This document shows, piece by piece, positions 43,145 through 52,336 of a stretch of DNA of 64,000 nt. Every line of letters begins with the position of its first letter. Positions within the stretch are counted from its first letter, which is position 1. The translations under genes and the position numbers were made by a program. The stretch spans positions 62,001 through 126,000 of the forward strand of contig NZ_JAGGJX010000007.1 of the NCBI RefSeq assembly GCF_017873185.1, written 5' to 3'. The notes under the pieces were generated by a model. It was not told the DNA's origin. It ran no database searches and saw only the letters and a list, made by a program, of their open reading frames with translations. The stretch is from Metaclostridioides mangenotii (GTDB lineage Bacteria; Bacillota; Clostridia; Peptostreptococcales; Peptostreptococcaceae).

Positions 43145-44326
43145 TTAAAATCTAATTACGTCTACAACCTGATTATCTATCAATATTTCTCCACTCTTTA
43201 TTCTTATTAGACAATTGCTATTAAGCGATGCGGATAATTTAGCTTTTGCATTTTTGTGGTCAGTCAATTTCACGCATACATTTGTACCGTCTACATACAT
43301 TCTTCCTCTTACAAATCTATCCATACCGGAAACTCTATCATAGCTACCTTTAAATACTGCTTTGATATTTTCATTTCTTTTTTTGTTACTCATATATTTA
43401 AATAGCGGAACAAACATAGAATCAAATGCAACCGAGGCTGCATGAGGATTTCCAGATAGTCCAAACAAAATTTTTTCTCCTAGCGTAGCTACACAGCATG
43501 TCCCTCCAGGTTTTATATTAACTCTATCAAATAACACCTTTGCTCCTAGATCTTTGAAGACTTTAGGTGTTAAATCCATATCTCCAACGGATACTCCACC
43601 TGTAGTCACTAAAATATCAACATCATCAATACTTTTTTCAATTTTATCTGTAAGTAAACCTAAATCATCGATTTCTCTATCTAACATCAAAGGTTTTATG
43701 CCAAGCCTTTTTAATCTAGCGTAGATAATATATTTATTACTGTCGTATATCTTAGCATCCTTAAGCTTTGTACCAATATCCTGTAACTCGCTACCAGTAC
43801 TTATAAATCCGACTTTTAAATCTCTATATACATCTACTTCGCAGATTCCGACGCTCGACAACACTCCTACATCTTCGAAGCTCACCTCGTGGTTTTTATT
43901 TAGTATCAATTCACCTTCTTTTATATCTTCTCCTATAGCAATAAAATTTTCAAACTCTTTAACTTTTTTATTTAGAATTATAAAGTCTTTTTTTAAATTT
44001 ACATCTTCTTTTTTTATTACACAATTAGTCCCTTGTGGGAGTTTAGCCCCTGTCATTATATTTACAGCTTCACCAGATACTACTTCTATATCAAAACTGT
44101 CTCCAGCATATATTGTCCCAACTACTTTTAGTTTTTCTTTAAATTTATTTGCATCATATGCGTACCCATCATATGGAGATTTATTAAAAGGTGGACTACA
44201 TATTGGTGACAAAATACAATCTGATAAGACTCTATTTGTAGAATCAATCGTATCAATTTTTATTGTATCTAAAATCGGATTTACATTTTTAAACATAATT
44301 TCTATAGCTTCTTCTAATTCATACAT
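43145..44326 (-). CDS. moeA: Molybdopterin molybdenumtransferase MoeA
   Basis: 393 residues. It inserts molybdate into adenylylated molybdopterin. Motifs: PFNKSPYDGYA near the start, NIMTGAKLPQGTNCVI, and the MoCF domain with FISTGSELQ, VTTGGVSVGDMD and GLSGNPHAA. ATG at 44326 is better spaced from AGGGG than the one two codons earlier. Other Moco genes are not in this window. Confidence 0.95.
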   Translation of the reverse strand: MYELEEAIEIMFKNVNPILDTIKIDTIDSTNRVLSDCILSPICSPPFNKSPYDGYAYDANKFKEKLKVVGTIYAGDSFDIEVVSGEAVNIMTGAKLPQGTNCVIKKEDVNLKKDFIILNKKVKEFENFIAIGEDIKEGELILNKNHEVSFEDVGVLSSVGICEVDVYRDLKVGFISTGSELQDIGTKLKDAKIYDSNKYIIYARLKRLGIKPLMLDREIDDLGLLTDKIEKSIDDVDILVTTGGVSVGDMDLTPKVFKDLGAKVLFDRVNIKPGGTCCVATLGEKILFGLSGNPHAASVAFDSMFVPLFKYMSNKKRNENIKAVFKGSYDRVSGMDRFVRGRMYVDGTNVCVKLTDHKNAKAKLSASLNSNCLIRIKSGEILIDNQVVDVIRF

Positions 44327-44417
44327 ATCCATACCCCTTATATTGTTGTATTTTAACTATTCCTAATATGGATTATACTATATATTGTGTTTTAAGCTAT
44401 TTATTTTAATAAAAATA

Positions 44418-44448
44418 GTCGTTAGTTACGTCATTTGTAACTAACGAC
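44418..44448 (-). terminator. Terminator of the lipoprotein gene
   Basis: GTCGTTAGTTAC/GTAACTAACGAC (44418-44429 with 44437-44448), a perfect 12-bp stem followed on the minus strand by TATTTTTATT. Confidence 0.88.
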
Positions 44449-44476
44449 CTTTCATTATTGATTTTATCTATTAATA

Positions 44477-45208
44477 TTAGTTCATAAATCTGTATATTTC
44501 TTTCATAACCTTTTCTTCACTTAGTATTTGAATTGATTTAATATTGTTGTCCGATACTAAAATCGTTACTATTTTGTTACTGATATTTTTATTATCCTTC
44601 TTTAGTAAATAGCAAACTGCCTTAAGATTATCATCTCTGTTGTAAATTTTGAAGTTTGTACTATTATCACTAATTACACTTTCAAATCCGCTTATATCGC
44701 TGCCTATATATTTTTTAAAATCAATTTTTTCTATCTCTTTTAATTTCTTTTCGACTATACCTATATCAGTCTGCTCTATTCTTATATCCGATTTTTTATC
44801 CATAAAGCTCGCATCGTACTTTGATAAGATTCCTGTCTTAACCTCACTTACTTTATTAGATTTAATATTGACATATATGGCACTTCCTTCTACATCGCCT
44901 TTTTCAACCGATTTTGGGTATACTAATTTAGCATCAACTTTATAAGGTAATTCTAGTGTATTATCTATGTCTTGAAGTTGAGAATACTCTATATAGTAGT
45001 TTGTCTTATAAGGGACACCCATATTTTTTAGCACATATTTATAATCTTTATCCATAATCTCGTTTACATTGTTTTGAACTTTAGTCATTGTTTTTTGTTG
45101 AGTCGCCTTGTCAGCCACTGAGTTATTGTAACTGTCTGTTTCCTTCTGGCAACCGCTAGCTACAACACCTAAAATTGCTAAAAAAATAAATGAAGTTTTA
45201 AATTTCAT
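44477..45208 (-). CDS. Hypothetical lipoprotein
   Basis: 243 residues. A lipoprotein signal peptide ends in VASGC, so the protein is membrane-tethered outside the cell. The mature part is mixed alpha/beta with no family I recognise, rich in Lys, Asp and Asn. It sits between moeA and lysR with its own terminator. AGGAGG lies before the ATG. Confidence 0.82.
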   Translation of the reverse strand: MKFKTSFIFLAILGVVASGCQKETDSYNNSVADKATQQKTMTKVQNNVNEIMDKDYKYVLKNMGVPYKTNYYIEYSQLQDIDNTLELPYKVDAKLVYPKSVEKGDVEGSAIYVNIKSNKVSEVKTGILSKYDASFMDKKSDIRIEQTDIGIVEKKLKEIEKIDFKKYIGSDISGFESVISDNSTNFKIYNRDDNLKAVCYLLKKDNKNISNKIVTILVSDNNIKSIQILSEEKVMKEIYRFMN

Positions 45209-45552
45209 TGTCTACCTCCTCTCATTGTTTTTATCTATTAATTTAAACTTCGCAATTGTTTATATACATACATATTAAATATTTGATAAATTAATTATAT
45301 AATATTTTTATACTTATTATAATAAATCATATAACTCTGTAATATTATTGTAATAAAAAATCGAATAAGAAAGTTTTTTATTATTTTAAAATAAAATTTT
45401 CTTATAAAAATACTATTGTATTATATCAGATTCATTATAACTTATCAAAACTTATAAAAATATTTTTTTACTATTTTTTTGACAAATTGATTTATCAATG
45501 TTTTTCACAACTATGTTATAATAAATTTAGATGATTTAAGGAGGATTTAGTA
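45209..45552. promoter_or_regulatory. Divergent promoter region with a LysR-type palindrome
   Basis: 344 AT-rich bases between divergent genes. A palindrome ATTGAT-TT-ATCAAT (45486-45499) contains a T-N-A LysR-box pattern and lies 17 bases before a TATAAT box (45517-45522) of lysR, a likely autoregulatory site. A second imperfect inverted repeat (ATAAGAAA/TTTCTTAT) lies near 45366-45406. Confidence 0.5.
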
Positions 45553-46458
45553 ATGGATTTTAAACAACTAGAAGTATTCGTCGCCGTTGTAAAGCATCAA
45601 AGCTTTTCAAAAGCTGCTAGAGAACTCTTTCTTACACAGCCTACGGTTAGTGCACATATACAAAACCTAGAAAGAGAGTTAGACACGGTATTAGTCAACA
45701 GAAGCAATAAAGTTATTACTCTAACAAAATCCGGAGAGATTTTATACAATCATGCTATATACATTTTAAACAATTGTAAAAGAGCAATGTACGATATAAA
45801 AGAATACTCTGGTAAAATTGAAGGAATTATAGATATAGCATGTAGTTCTATACCAGAGACATACATACTACCTGAATTTATCAAAGATTTTTCTGTGAAT
45901 TATCCAGATGTCAAATTTTCTATAAGCCATTATGATTCCCAATATGCTATTTCAGAAATTTTAAATGAGAGGATAAGTTTTGGATTGGTCGGAACAAAAA
46001 TAAACAATCCTCAGATCAAGTACATAGATCTAATAAACGATGAACTTGTATTGATAGCGCCTGCAAATCTTAATATAAAAAACGATAACGGATATATTGA
46101 ATTAGATGAAATAAAAAATTTAAACTTTATAATGAGAAAAGACGGTTCTGGAACTAGAATGCTTACTATGAAAACGCTTGGCAAGAATAATTTTCCTGCG
46201 GACAAGCTAAAAATAATAGCTCATGTCGAGTCTAATGAAGCTATAAAAGAAATGGTTAGAATCGGCCTAGGGGTATCGTTTATTTCACAGATGTCCGCTC
46301 TTGATTATGTTGACTCTAATAAGTTGAAATTATACAGAATTAAAGGGATTGATTTTTCAAGACAATTTTATTTTATTTATTCTAAGAAAAAGACTTTTAC
46401 GCCTTTGGAGGATAAGTTTTTGGATAGACTATGTGAACATTTCGAAGTTGAGAAGTAA
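45553..46458 (+). CDS. LysR-family regulator, selenium-metabolism-associated type
   Basis: 301 residues. The N-terminal winged helix (LEVFVAVVKHQSFSKAARELF, LTQPTVSAHIQNLE) and a periplasmic-binding-like effector domain. The sequence resembles, from memory, the clostridial LysR group annotated as selenium-metabolism-associated (PETYILPEFIKDF, DGSGTRMLTMKTL). Nearby moeA/mobB fits a link to selenium-dependent molybdenum enzymes, but that is inference. AAGGAGGA precedes the ATG. Confidence 0.88.
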   Translation: MDFKQLEVFVAVVKHQSFSKAARELFLTQPTVSAHIQNLERELDTVLVNRSNKVITLTKSGEILYNHAIYILNNCKRAMYDIKEYSGKIEGIIDIACSSIPETYILPEFIKDFSVNYPDVKFSISHYDSQYAISEILNERISFGLVGTKINNPQIKYIDLINDELVLIAPANLNIKNDNGYIELDEIKNLNFIMRKDGSGTRMLTMKTLGKNNFPADKLKIIAHVESNEAIKEMVRIGLGVSFISQMSALDYVDSNKLKLYRIKGIDFSRQFYFIYSKKKTFTPLEDKFLDRLCEHFEVEK

Positions 46459-46512
46459 TGGTTATTAATAGAGAAAAGAAAAAATGTTGTAAGCTGCTGA
46501 TAGATTTCTATG

Positions 46513-46566
46513 CAAAAAACAGGAAGTTATGCTCAAAGTCATTTTGAGTTGACTCCCTGATTTTTG
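46513..46566. terminator. Terminator between convergent lysR and aminopeptidase
   Basis: CAAAAA-CAGG-AGT-CTCAAA pairs with TTTGAG-ACT-CCTG-TTTTTG around a short loop, with several mismatches. A/T-runs on both sides fit a bidirectional terminator. Confidence 0.75.
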
Positions 46567-46622
46567 TTCCATTTTCTATATTCCCTAGTTATTCTTTTTA
46601 TTTTGCTTTGTTTCTATTCTTT

Positions 46623-48020
46623 TTATCTAAAGTTGCTTTTGTAGAATGCTTTGTATCCTTTGTACATTTCGTGTATGTCTGCTTTTGAAGCTACTTCGTA
46701 AGGTGCGTGCATGTTTAGTAATGCAACTCCACAGTCTATTACTTCTGCGTTTGCATTCGCTAGGATATAGGCGATTGTTCCTCCTCCACCTTGGTCTACT
46801 TTACCAAGCTCTGCTGTTTGCCATACTACGTTTTCTGAGTCGAATATTTTTCTTACTTCTGCTACAAATTCGGCATTTGCATCGTTACATCCGCTCTTTC
46901 CTCTAGCTCCTGTGTATTTGTTTAGTACAACACCATTTCCTATTATCGCTGAGTTGTTTTTGTCGTATGCTTCTGCGTAGTTTGGATCGTGTCCTGCTGT
47001 TACATCTGCTGATAGTACTTTTGTGTTGCTCATTGCTCTTCTTATTTTTATATCTGAATAATCTCCTTGAAGTGCTATTAGCTCTGCTACGTCGTTTTCA
47101 AAGAATCTTGACTGCATTCCTGTGTTTCCTTGTGATCCTACTTCTTCTTTGTCTACACATAATGCTGATGCTGTGTAGTCTGGTGCTTCTATGTCTAGTA
47201 TGGCTCTTACTGCTGCGTAAGAACATACTCTGTCGTCATGACCATATGCTAGTATCATTGATCTGTCAAATCCCATATCACGAGCTTTTCCTGCAGGTAC
47301 TATTTCTATTTCAGCACTTAAGAAGTCGCCTTCAACTATGTTGTACTTTTCGTTAAGTAGTTTAAGTATGTTAGATTTTACTGGGTCTTTTTCTTCTCCT
47401 TGTAATGGTGTATTACCTACGAGTACATTTAGAGCTTCTCCAGCTACTCCGTCTTTAAGTTTTTTCTCCATTTGATCTCCAGCTAGGTGAACAAGTAGAT
47501 CTGTTACACAAAATACTGGATCGTTGTCGTCTTCTCCTACACAAACTGTTACTTTACTTCCATCGTTTAATATTACTACACCATGTATTGATAGAGGAAT
47601 AGTTGTCCATTGGTATTTTTTGATTCCTCCATAATAATGAGTTTTTAAAAATCCTAAGTTAGAGCTTTCGTAAAGTGGGTTTGGTTTTAAATCCATTCTT
47701 GGAGAATCTATATGTCCACCTACTACTCTCATTCCTTGTTCTATTGGGTTTTTACCAATTACAAATAGAGCTACTGCTTTTGCTCTGTTTACTGAGTAAA
47801 CTTTATCTCCTGCACTTAGTTTTCCATTTGCAATTACTTCATCTAGAGATACAAATCCATTAAATTTAGCTAAGTTTACGATTTCCTCTACAGATACTCT
47901 CTCAGTCTTAGCTTTACTTAAAAACTTCATATAACCATTGGCATAGTCCATTATTTCACCAATTGTGTTATTTTTTTGTGCTTCTTCCCAAGCGTTTTTA
48001 AATTCATGTTTTAAATCCAT
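46623..48020 (-). CDS. apeB: M18-family aminopeptidase
   Basis: 465-residue zinc aminopeptidase (aspartyl aminopeptidase/aminopeptidase I family). Metal and catalytic motifs: VVGGHIDSPRMDLKP, YGHDDRVCSYAA, CVDKEEVGSQGNTG and SADVTAGHDPNY. It has the C-terminal NMHAPYEVASKAD with the last zinc His. Cytoplasmic peptide turnover. Monocistronic or with the small DUF896 gene upstream. Confidence 0.95.
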   Translation of the reverse strand: MDLKHEFKNAWEEAQKNNTIGEIMDYANGYMKFLSKAKTERVSVEEIVNLAKFNGFVSLDEVIANGKLSAGDKVYSVNRAKAVALFVIGKNPIEQGMRVVGGHIDSPRMDLKPNPLYESSNLGFLKTHYYGGIKKYQWTTIPLSIHGVVILNDGSKVTVCVGEDDNDPVFCVTDLLVHLAGDQMEKKLKDGVAGEALNVLVGNTPLQGEEKDPVKSNILKLLNEKYNIVEGDFLSAEIEIVPAGKARDMGFDRSMILAYGHDDRVCSYAAVRAILDIEAPDYTASALCVDKEEVGSQGNTGMQSRFFENDVAELIALQGDYSDIKIRRAMSNTKVLSADVTAGHDPNYAEAYDKNNSAIIGNGVVLNKYTGARGKSGCNDANAEFVAEVRKIFDSENVVWQTAELGKVDQGGGGTIAYILANANAEVIDCGVALLNMHAPYEVASKADIHEMYKGYKAFYKSNFR

Positions 48021-48074
48021 ATTGTATTCTCTCCTTAGATTTTTATATTAAATTATTAAATATTAATAATTTTC

Positions 48075-48284
48075 CTATTTATTGTTGTTTTTTATATACT
48101 CCTCATACTCCTCTGGTGATACAACTTTTATATTATCTAGTTTTGATCTAACATGTGCTCTAAAATGTTCTAGATACTCTTTTCTAAGTCCTTCTCTTTC
48201 ATGGTGCTCTTCATGAGTCAACCCTTCTTCTTTATGCTTTTTAGCTAGTTGATTTATTCTGTCTAATTTTTTTTGTTCAAACAT
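48075..48284 (-). CDS. DUF896 (YnzC/YozC-type) small protein
   Basis: 69 residues from ATG 48284 with GGAGG directly upstream. DUF896 hallmark: LDRINQLAKKHKEEGLTHEE, then LRKEYLEHFRAHVRSKLDNI. A helical hairpin protein of unknown function common in Firmicutes. The frame extends to a TTG at 48296, but that overlaps the SD. Confidence 0.95.
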   Translation of the reverse strand: MFEQKKLDRINQLAKKHKEEGLTHEEHHEREGLRKEYLEHFRAHVRSKLDNIKVVSPEEYEEYIKNNNK

Positions 48285-48305
48285 TTCTTCCTCCAAATTA
48301 CTTAT

Positions 48306-49700
48306 TTATTTATATTTATATTTATCAAAAAATTCTTCGATACTATCGCTTATTATTGAAATTCCTTCTTCGATTTCTGATATACTCGGTTTTGCAATGT
48401 TTACTCTAAAAAATCTATCTTCTACTATTTTATCGAAAAAGTATGTACCTGGTGTTATATATACCCCCTTATTTACTAAAAAGTCGGTATATGTCTGAGA
48501 ATTATAATTTAATGGAAGCTCCAAGAAAAAATTTATCCCACCACACGAGTTTCTTACTTTAATCTTTTTAGATAACTTATCTTTAATTAATTTCTCTGCA
48601 ATTATGTATTTATTCATATATACATTTTCCATACTTATAAGATAGGAATCCCACTCGAAGTTTTTCATAAAGTAATACATAGATTTTTGTATTAGACCTG
48701 GTGTAGATATATCTGAAGAGTGCTTAGCTATTAAAATCTTTGTCATAAGCTTTGACGGAACTTCTACAAGACCGATTCTAAGCCCTGGCATAAGAATTTT
48801 CGAGAAACTCTTTATATATATAACTCTTCCTCCATCATCATAGCTTCTCAGTGGTCTGTTGTCCTCAGAGTTAAATTTAAAATCGCTTATGAAGTCATCT
48901 TCTAATATATAAAAATCATACTCCTTTGCTAGCTCAATTAGTTTGTTTTTCTTGTACGCAGAATACGATATTCCCGTTGGATTTTGAAAGTTTGGCATAG
49001 TGTATATAAACTTAGGCTTAAATTTTTCAAGCTTCATTTTGAGTATTCCTATATCTATACCATCATCTAACATTGGTATTGATATTATCTTTGCTCCTCT
49101 ACTTTTGAATACGTCTATAGCACCTGCATAACTAGGTTCCTCAACAAATACAACATCCGAGTGACTTATTATTCCCTTACAGACTATATCTATACCTTGC
49201 TGGGCACCAGAAATTATCTGAATATTGTCTACTGTTGTATTTATCTTTAAACTCTTTAAGTACTGTACAAGATTCTCTCTAAGATCCTCCGATCCAAGTC
49301 CTTCTTCATAGTCGAATATAGAGTTGCCGTCTTTTTCAAGAGCCATATTTACTGCGTATTTAAATGAATCTATCGGGAACATATCATTTGATGGATTACC
49401 GCTGTCAAAGTGTATTATACCGCCTCTTATCTCTTTAGGTTTAGTATTTTCTCCCTTTAGGTTGGATACAAATGTCCCGTTTCCTACAATTTTGTAAATA
49501 TAACCTTCATTTTCTAAAAGCTCATATGCTTTTATTATTGTAGCATTGTTAACCCCCAATAGTTTTGAAAACTTTCTTATTGGAGGTAATTTTTCATGTA
49601 CATTTAATTTCTCATCTTGGATCATTTTTTTTATACAATTATATACATGTAAATATTTCGTTGTCTTGTTCTGATTCATATCAATTAAAAATTTTTCCAT
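48306..49700 (-). CDS. MocR-type GntR regulator with aminotransferase domain
   Basis: 464 residues. N-terminal GntR winged helix (LPPIRKFSKLLGVNNATIIKAYELL) followed by a fold-type I aminotransferase domain, with the PLP-lysine region YIKSFSKILMPGLRIG and YTMPNFQNPTGISY. Such regulators usually sense PLP or amino acids and control a neighbouring gene. ATG at 49700 is chosen for the GGTGAT spacing. Whether it controls the divergent PHP gene is unknown. Confidence 0.92.
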   Translation of the reverse strand: MEKFLIDMNQNKTTKYLHVYNCIKKMIQDEKLNVHEKLPPIRKFSKLLGVNNATIIKAYELLENEGYIYKIVGNGTFVSNLKGENTKPKEIRGGIIHFDSGNPSNDMFPIDSFKYAVNMALEKDGNSIFDYEEGLGSEDLRENLVQYLKSLKINTTVDNIQIISGAQQGIDIVCKGIISHSDVVFVEEPSYAGAIDVFKSRGAKIISIPMLDDGIDIGILKMKLEKFKPKFIYTMPNFQNPTGISYSAYKKNKLIELAKEYDFYILEDDFISDFKFNSEDNRPLRSYDDGGRVIYIKSFSKILMPGLRIGLVEVPSKLMTKILIAKHSSDISTPGLIQKSMYYFMKNFEWDSYLISMENVYMNKYIIAEKLIKDKLSKKIKVRNSCGGINFFLELPLNYNSQTYTDFLVNKGVYITPGTYFFDKIVEDRFFRVNIAKPSISEIEEGISIISDSIEEFFDKYKYK

Positions 49701-50062
49701 AATAATCACCACTTGCACTAAATTATAGGTCTTAATACCGAATAACTTATTTATATCTTATTTCTATTTTTACCTAACAATTCTTTTGCTTACTTTAATT
49801 TTAGCACAATTGAATAAATTTTTCTCAATGTTTTTCTTATTAAATTGAATTATAATATCCATTTTTATAAAACACAATAAACTCAATTGATATTAATGTG
49901 CAAAGATTTAAGTTTAGCCGGCAAATTGCTCTGTTATTGAATACGACATATTGTTATAATAACATATAAGATATCTAACTAAACAAAGGATACTTGTTTA
50001 AAATTTTTAATTACTATAAATTACTTACATTAAATAATTACTAAAATGAGGTGAAATTTTTT
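49701..50062. promoter_or_regulatory. Divergent promoter region of the MocR and PHP genes
   Basis: About 360 AT-rich bases. A TATAAT with an upstream TG (TGTTATAAT, near 49953-49961) faces the plus-strand gene. MocR operators are often direct repeats, but I could not identify a clear pair. No ORF or RNA seen. Confidence 0.45.
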
Positions 50063-50857
50063 ATGTTTTACGACTATCACATGCACTCAAGTTTTTCTAC
50101 TGACAGCCATACAAGTATAGAGGATATGGTAGAAAGATCTATCTATTTAGGATTAAATGAGATATGCTTTACTGACCATGTTGATTACGGCATATTTTCC
50201 GATGACTCTTTTATGGTAAACTTGGATGACTACTTCGAGAAACTCGATTATGTGCAAAGAAAATATAAAGACAGAATATCTATAAAAAAGGGAATTGAAT
50301 TTGGGTTACAAAAAGATTTAGGTGATTACTACAATAAAAGAATGGAAGAATACGATTTTGACTTTGTAATTTGCTCTATTCACGCTATAGATAGAATGGA
50401 CCTTTATTTAAGCTCTTACTTTGAAGGGAGATCTCAACATGAAATCTATGAAAATTACTATATGGAGCTTTACAATGTAGTAAAAAACTATAAAAATTAC
50501 TCTGTTTTAGGACATCTAGATCTGATTAAGAGATATGCTCCTTTTGATACATATTTAGATGATAAATTGTTCTTCGATATAATTGAAGCAACTCTTAAAC
50601 AAGCTATACATGACGGAAAAGGAATTGAATTAAATACATCAAGTTATAGATATAATCTACCTGACCTTACACCTTCTACCTATATTTTAAAGCTGTACAA
50701 AGAATTAGGTGGTGAAATTATAACTACAGGATCTGATTCTCACAATACAGATCAAGTAGCATATAAATTCGACTATATTTACTCAGTCCTAAAAGACCTC
50801 GGATTTAAGTATGTAACAAGATTTGATAAAATGAACCCAAAATTTATAAAGATATAA
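50063..50857 (+). CDS. hisK: PHP-domain histidinol-phosphatase-like protein
   Basis: 264 residues, PHP superfamily metal-dependent phosphoesterase. Ligand motifs: YDYHMHSSFSTDS, FTDHVDYG, CSIHAIDRMD, LGHLDLIKRYAP and TGSDSHNTDQ. It resembles HisK histidinol phosphatases, but no other his gene is present, so the substrate may differ. ATG at 50063 with GAGGTGA. Its 3' end runs into a hairpin shared with the next gene. Confidence 0.88.
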   Translation: MFYDYHMHSSFSTDSHTSIEDMVERSIYLGLNEICFTDHVDYGIFSDDSFMVNLDDYFEKLDYVQRKYKDRISIKKGIEFGLQKDLGDYYNKRMEEYDFDFVICSIHAIDRMDLYLSSYFEGRSQHEIYENYYMELYNVVKNYKNYSVLGHLDLIKRYAPFDTYLDDKLFFDIIEATLKQAIHDGKGIELNTSSYRYNLPDLTPSTYILKLYKELGGEIITTGSDSHNTDQVAYKFDYIYSVLKDLGFKYVTRFDKMNPKFIKI

Positions 50858-50871
50858 TTATAAATTTTTTG

Positions 50872-50913
50872 ACCTCCTTACGAATATATTTAACGTAAGG
50901 AGGTGTTTTTTTG
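50872..50913 (+). promoter_or_regulatory. Terminator hairpin whose right arm is the spoVB ribosome site
   Basis: ACCTCCTTACG (50872-50882) pairs perfectly with CGTAAGGAGGT (50894-50904) and is followed by eight T. The right arm is a full-strength SD, and the spoVB TTG start (50911-50913) lies in the T-run. The left arm therefore is an anti-SD sequence. The element can stop hisK transcripts and, in any read-through RNA, hide the spoVB ribosome site. Confidence 0.8.
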
Positions 50914-52239
50914 AAAATTCCATATCTAGTTATGTCTACGGCAATTTTGTTCGTATCCAATTTTATTGTTAGAATCTTCGGCTTTATATATAAAGTATTT
51001 TTATCTAGGGCTTTAGGTGAAACAGGGCTAGGCATTTATCATATGATATTCAACTTTTTGATGATATGTCTATCCGTAACCACAACAGGAATTCCTACAG
51101 CACTAAGTTGTTTAATTGCCAATAAAAAGGCTATAAAAGATAAACATTCTTCAAATGTACTGTTTATATCTACACTTTACATAGCATTTTTCGTTTCGTT
51201 GATTATATCCCTTATAGTTTCTTTTAACAGTAAGTTCTTTTCAGCAAAATTTCTAAATGACCCACAATTAAACTTATTTATACTTGCAATAGCTCCTGCT
51301 GTAGTTACAATTACAATTTCTAATGTACTTAGGGGGTACTACTACGGAGTAAAAAAAGTAAAAGTACCTGCTGTCGGACAAATAATAGAACAGATCACTA
51401 AAATTTTATTTGTTGTTTTACTAATAATGTACATAGGTAATAAGAATTTCAACTGCTACATTGCTCTTTTAGGAGTTTCAATCGGAGAACTGAGCAATAT
51501 AATTTTCATGACTGTATATCTATGGAGAGATTCTTCTTTATGCAAAAAATACGTGGTTAGCGCTAAGGACTTTTACTATTCTTCAATAGAAACTATAAAG
51601 ATGTCTATCCCTATAACTTGCAATAGAATGTCTAGCATATTTTTACAGTCTATAAGCTCTATGATGGTTCCTTCTAGATTAGCTCTTTCTGGTATGACAT
51701 ATACTAAATCTCTCAGCATGTACGGAGTTATAAGCGGTATGGTTATGCCATTTGTATTTATACCATTTACACTCGGATCAGCTCTAATCGTAAATTTAAT
51801 TCCAAGCATATCTCAAGGAATGGCGCTAAATAAAACAGATAGTGTAATTAAAAAGATTAAGTACTCAATTCTTTTAACTTTAACTGTTGGAATACTCTCG
51901 TCTATATTTTTTTACTTCTTCGGAGAGAGAGTCTGTGTATTTGTATTTAAAAACGAACTCGCTGGTAAATATTTAAAATCCATGTTTTTAGTTCCTCTAT
52001 TTATGTCATTAAATCAAACTCTATCCGGAATTTTAAACGCTATTAGAAAAGAACTTGCCTCTAGTATAAACACTATTGTGGGAATGGTAATACAGATTGT
52101 AGCACTATACACGTTGCTTCCTATACCAAGTTTAAATATATACGCTTTAATCTATGTTATGACTTCAGTGTCAATGCTGACTTGCATTCTCCATTCTTTA
52201 GTTTTATTTAGATCAATAAAAGCTCTACGCTCTCTTTAA
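50911..52239 (+). CDS. spoVB: Stage V sporulation protein B-like flippase
   Basis: 442 residues with about 14 membrane helices, MOP-superfamily lipid flippase (SpoVB/MurJ-like). Family features: FVSNFIVRIFGFIYKVFLSRALG at the start and GIPTALSCLIA. In Bacillus SpoVB is needed for spore cortex assembly and probably flips lipid-linked precursors. TTG start with AAGGAGGT 6-7 bases upstream, inside a hairpin. Ends at a terminator. Confidence 0.9.
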   Translation: MKIPYLVMSTAILFVSNFIVRIFGFIYKVFLSRALGETGLGIYHMIFNFLMICLSVTTTGIPTALSCLIANKKAIKDKHSSNVLFISTLYIAFFVSLIISLIVSFNSKFFSAKFLNDPQLNLFILAIAPAVVTITISNVLRGYYYGVKKVKVPAVGQIIEQITKILFVVLLIMYIGNKNFNCYIALLGVSIGELSNIIFMTVYLWRDSSLCKKYVVSAKDFYYSSIETIKMSIPITCNRMSSIFLQSISSMMVPSRLALSGMTYTKSLSMYGVISGMVMPFVFIPFTLGSALIVNLIPSISQGMALNKTDSVIKKIKYSILLTLTVGILSSIFFYFFGERVCVFVFKNELAGKYLKSMFLVPLFMSLNQTLSGILNAIRKELASSINTIVGMVIQIVALYTLLPIPSLNIYALIYVMTSVSMLTCILHSLVLFRSIKALRSL

Positions 52240-52262
52240 CTCTAAATTAAATTGTTCAATAC

Positions 52263-52301
52263 AAAAAGCCATCGAGATCTCTATACCTCAATGGCTTTTT
52301 T
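52263..52301. terminator. Terminator between convergent spoVB and cdeC
   Basis: AAAAAGCCAT-GAG / CTC-ATGGCTTTTT (52263-52275 with 52287-52300) with an A-run before and a T-run after. Suits both directions. Confidence 0.9.
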
Positions 52302-52336
52302 ACAACTTTGATTATTTAAAACTAAATAAATTTTTT

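Noticed and set aside
46646-47356. Leu-rich plus-strand ORFs opposite the M18 aminopeptidase
   Set aside because: Composition is a reverse-complement artefact, no ribosome sites, and the minus-strand gene is certain.
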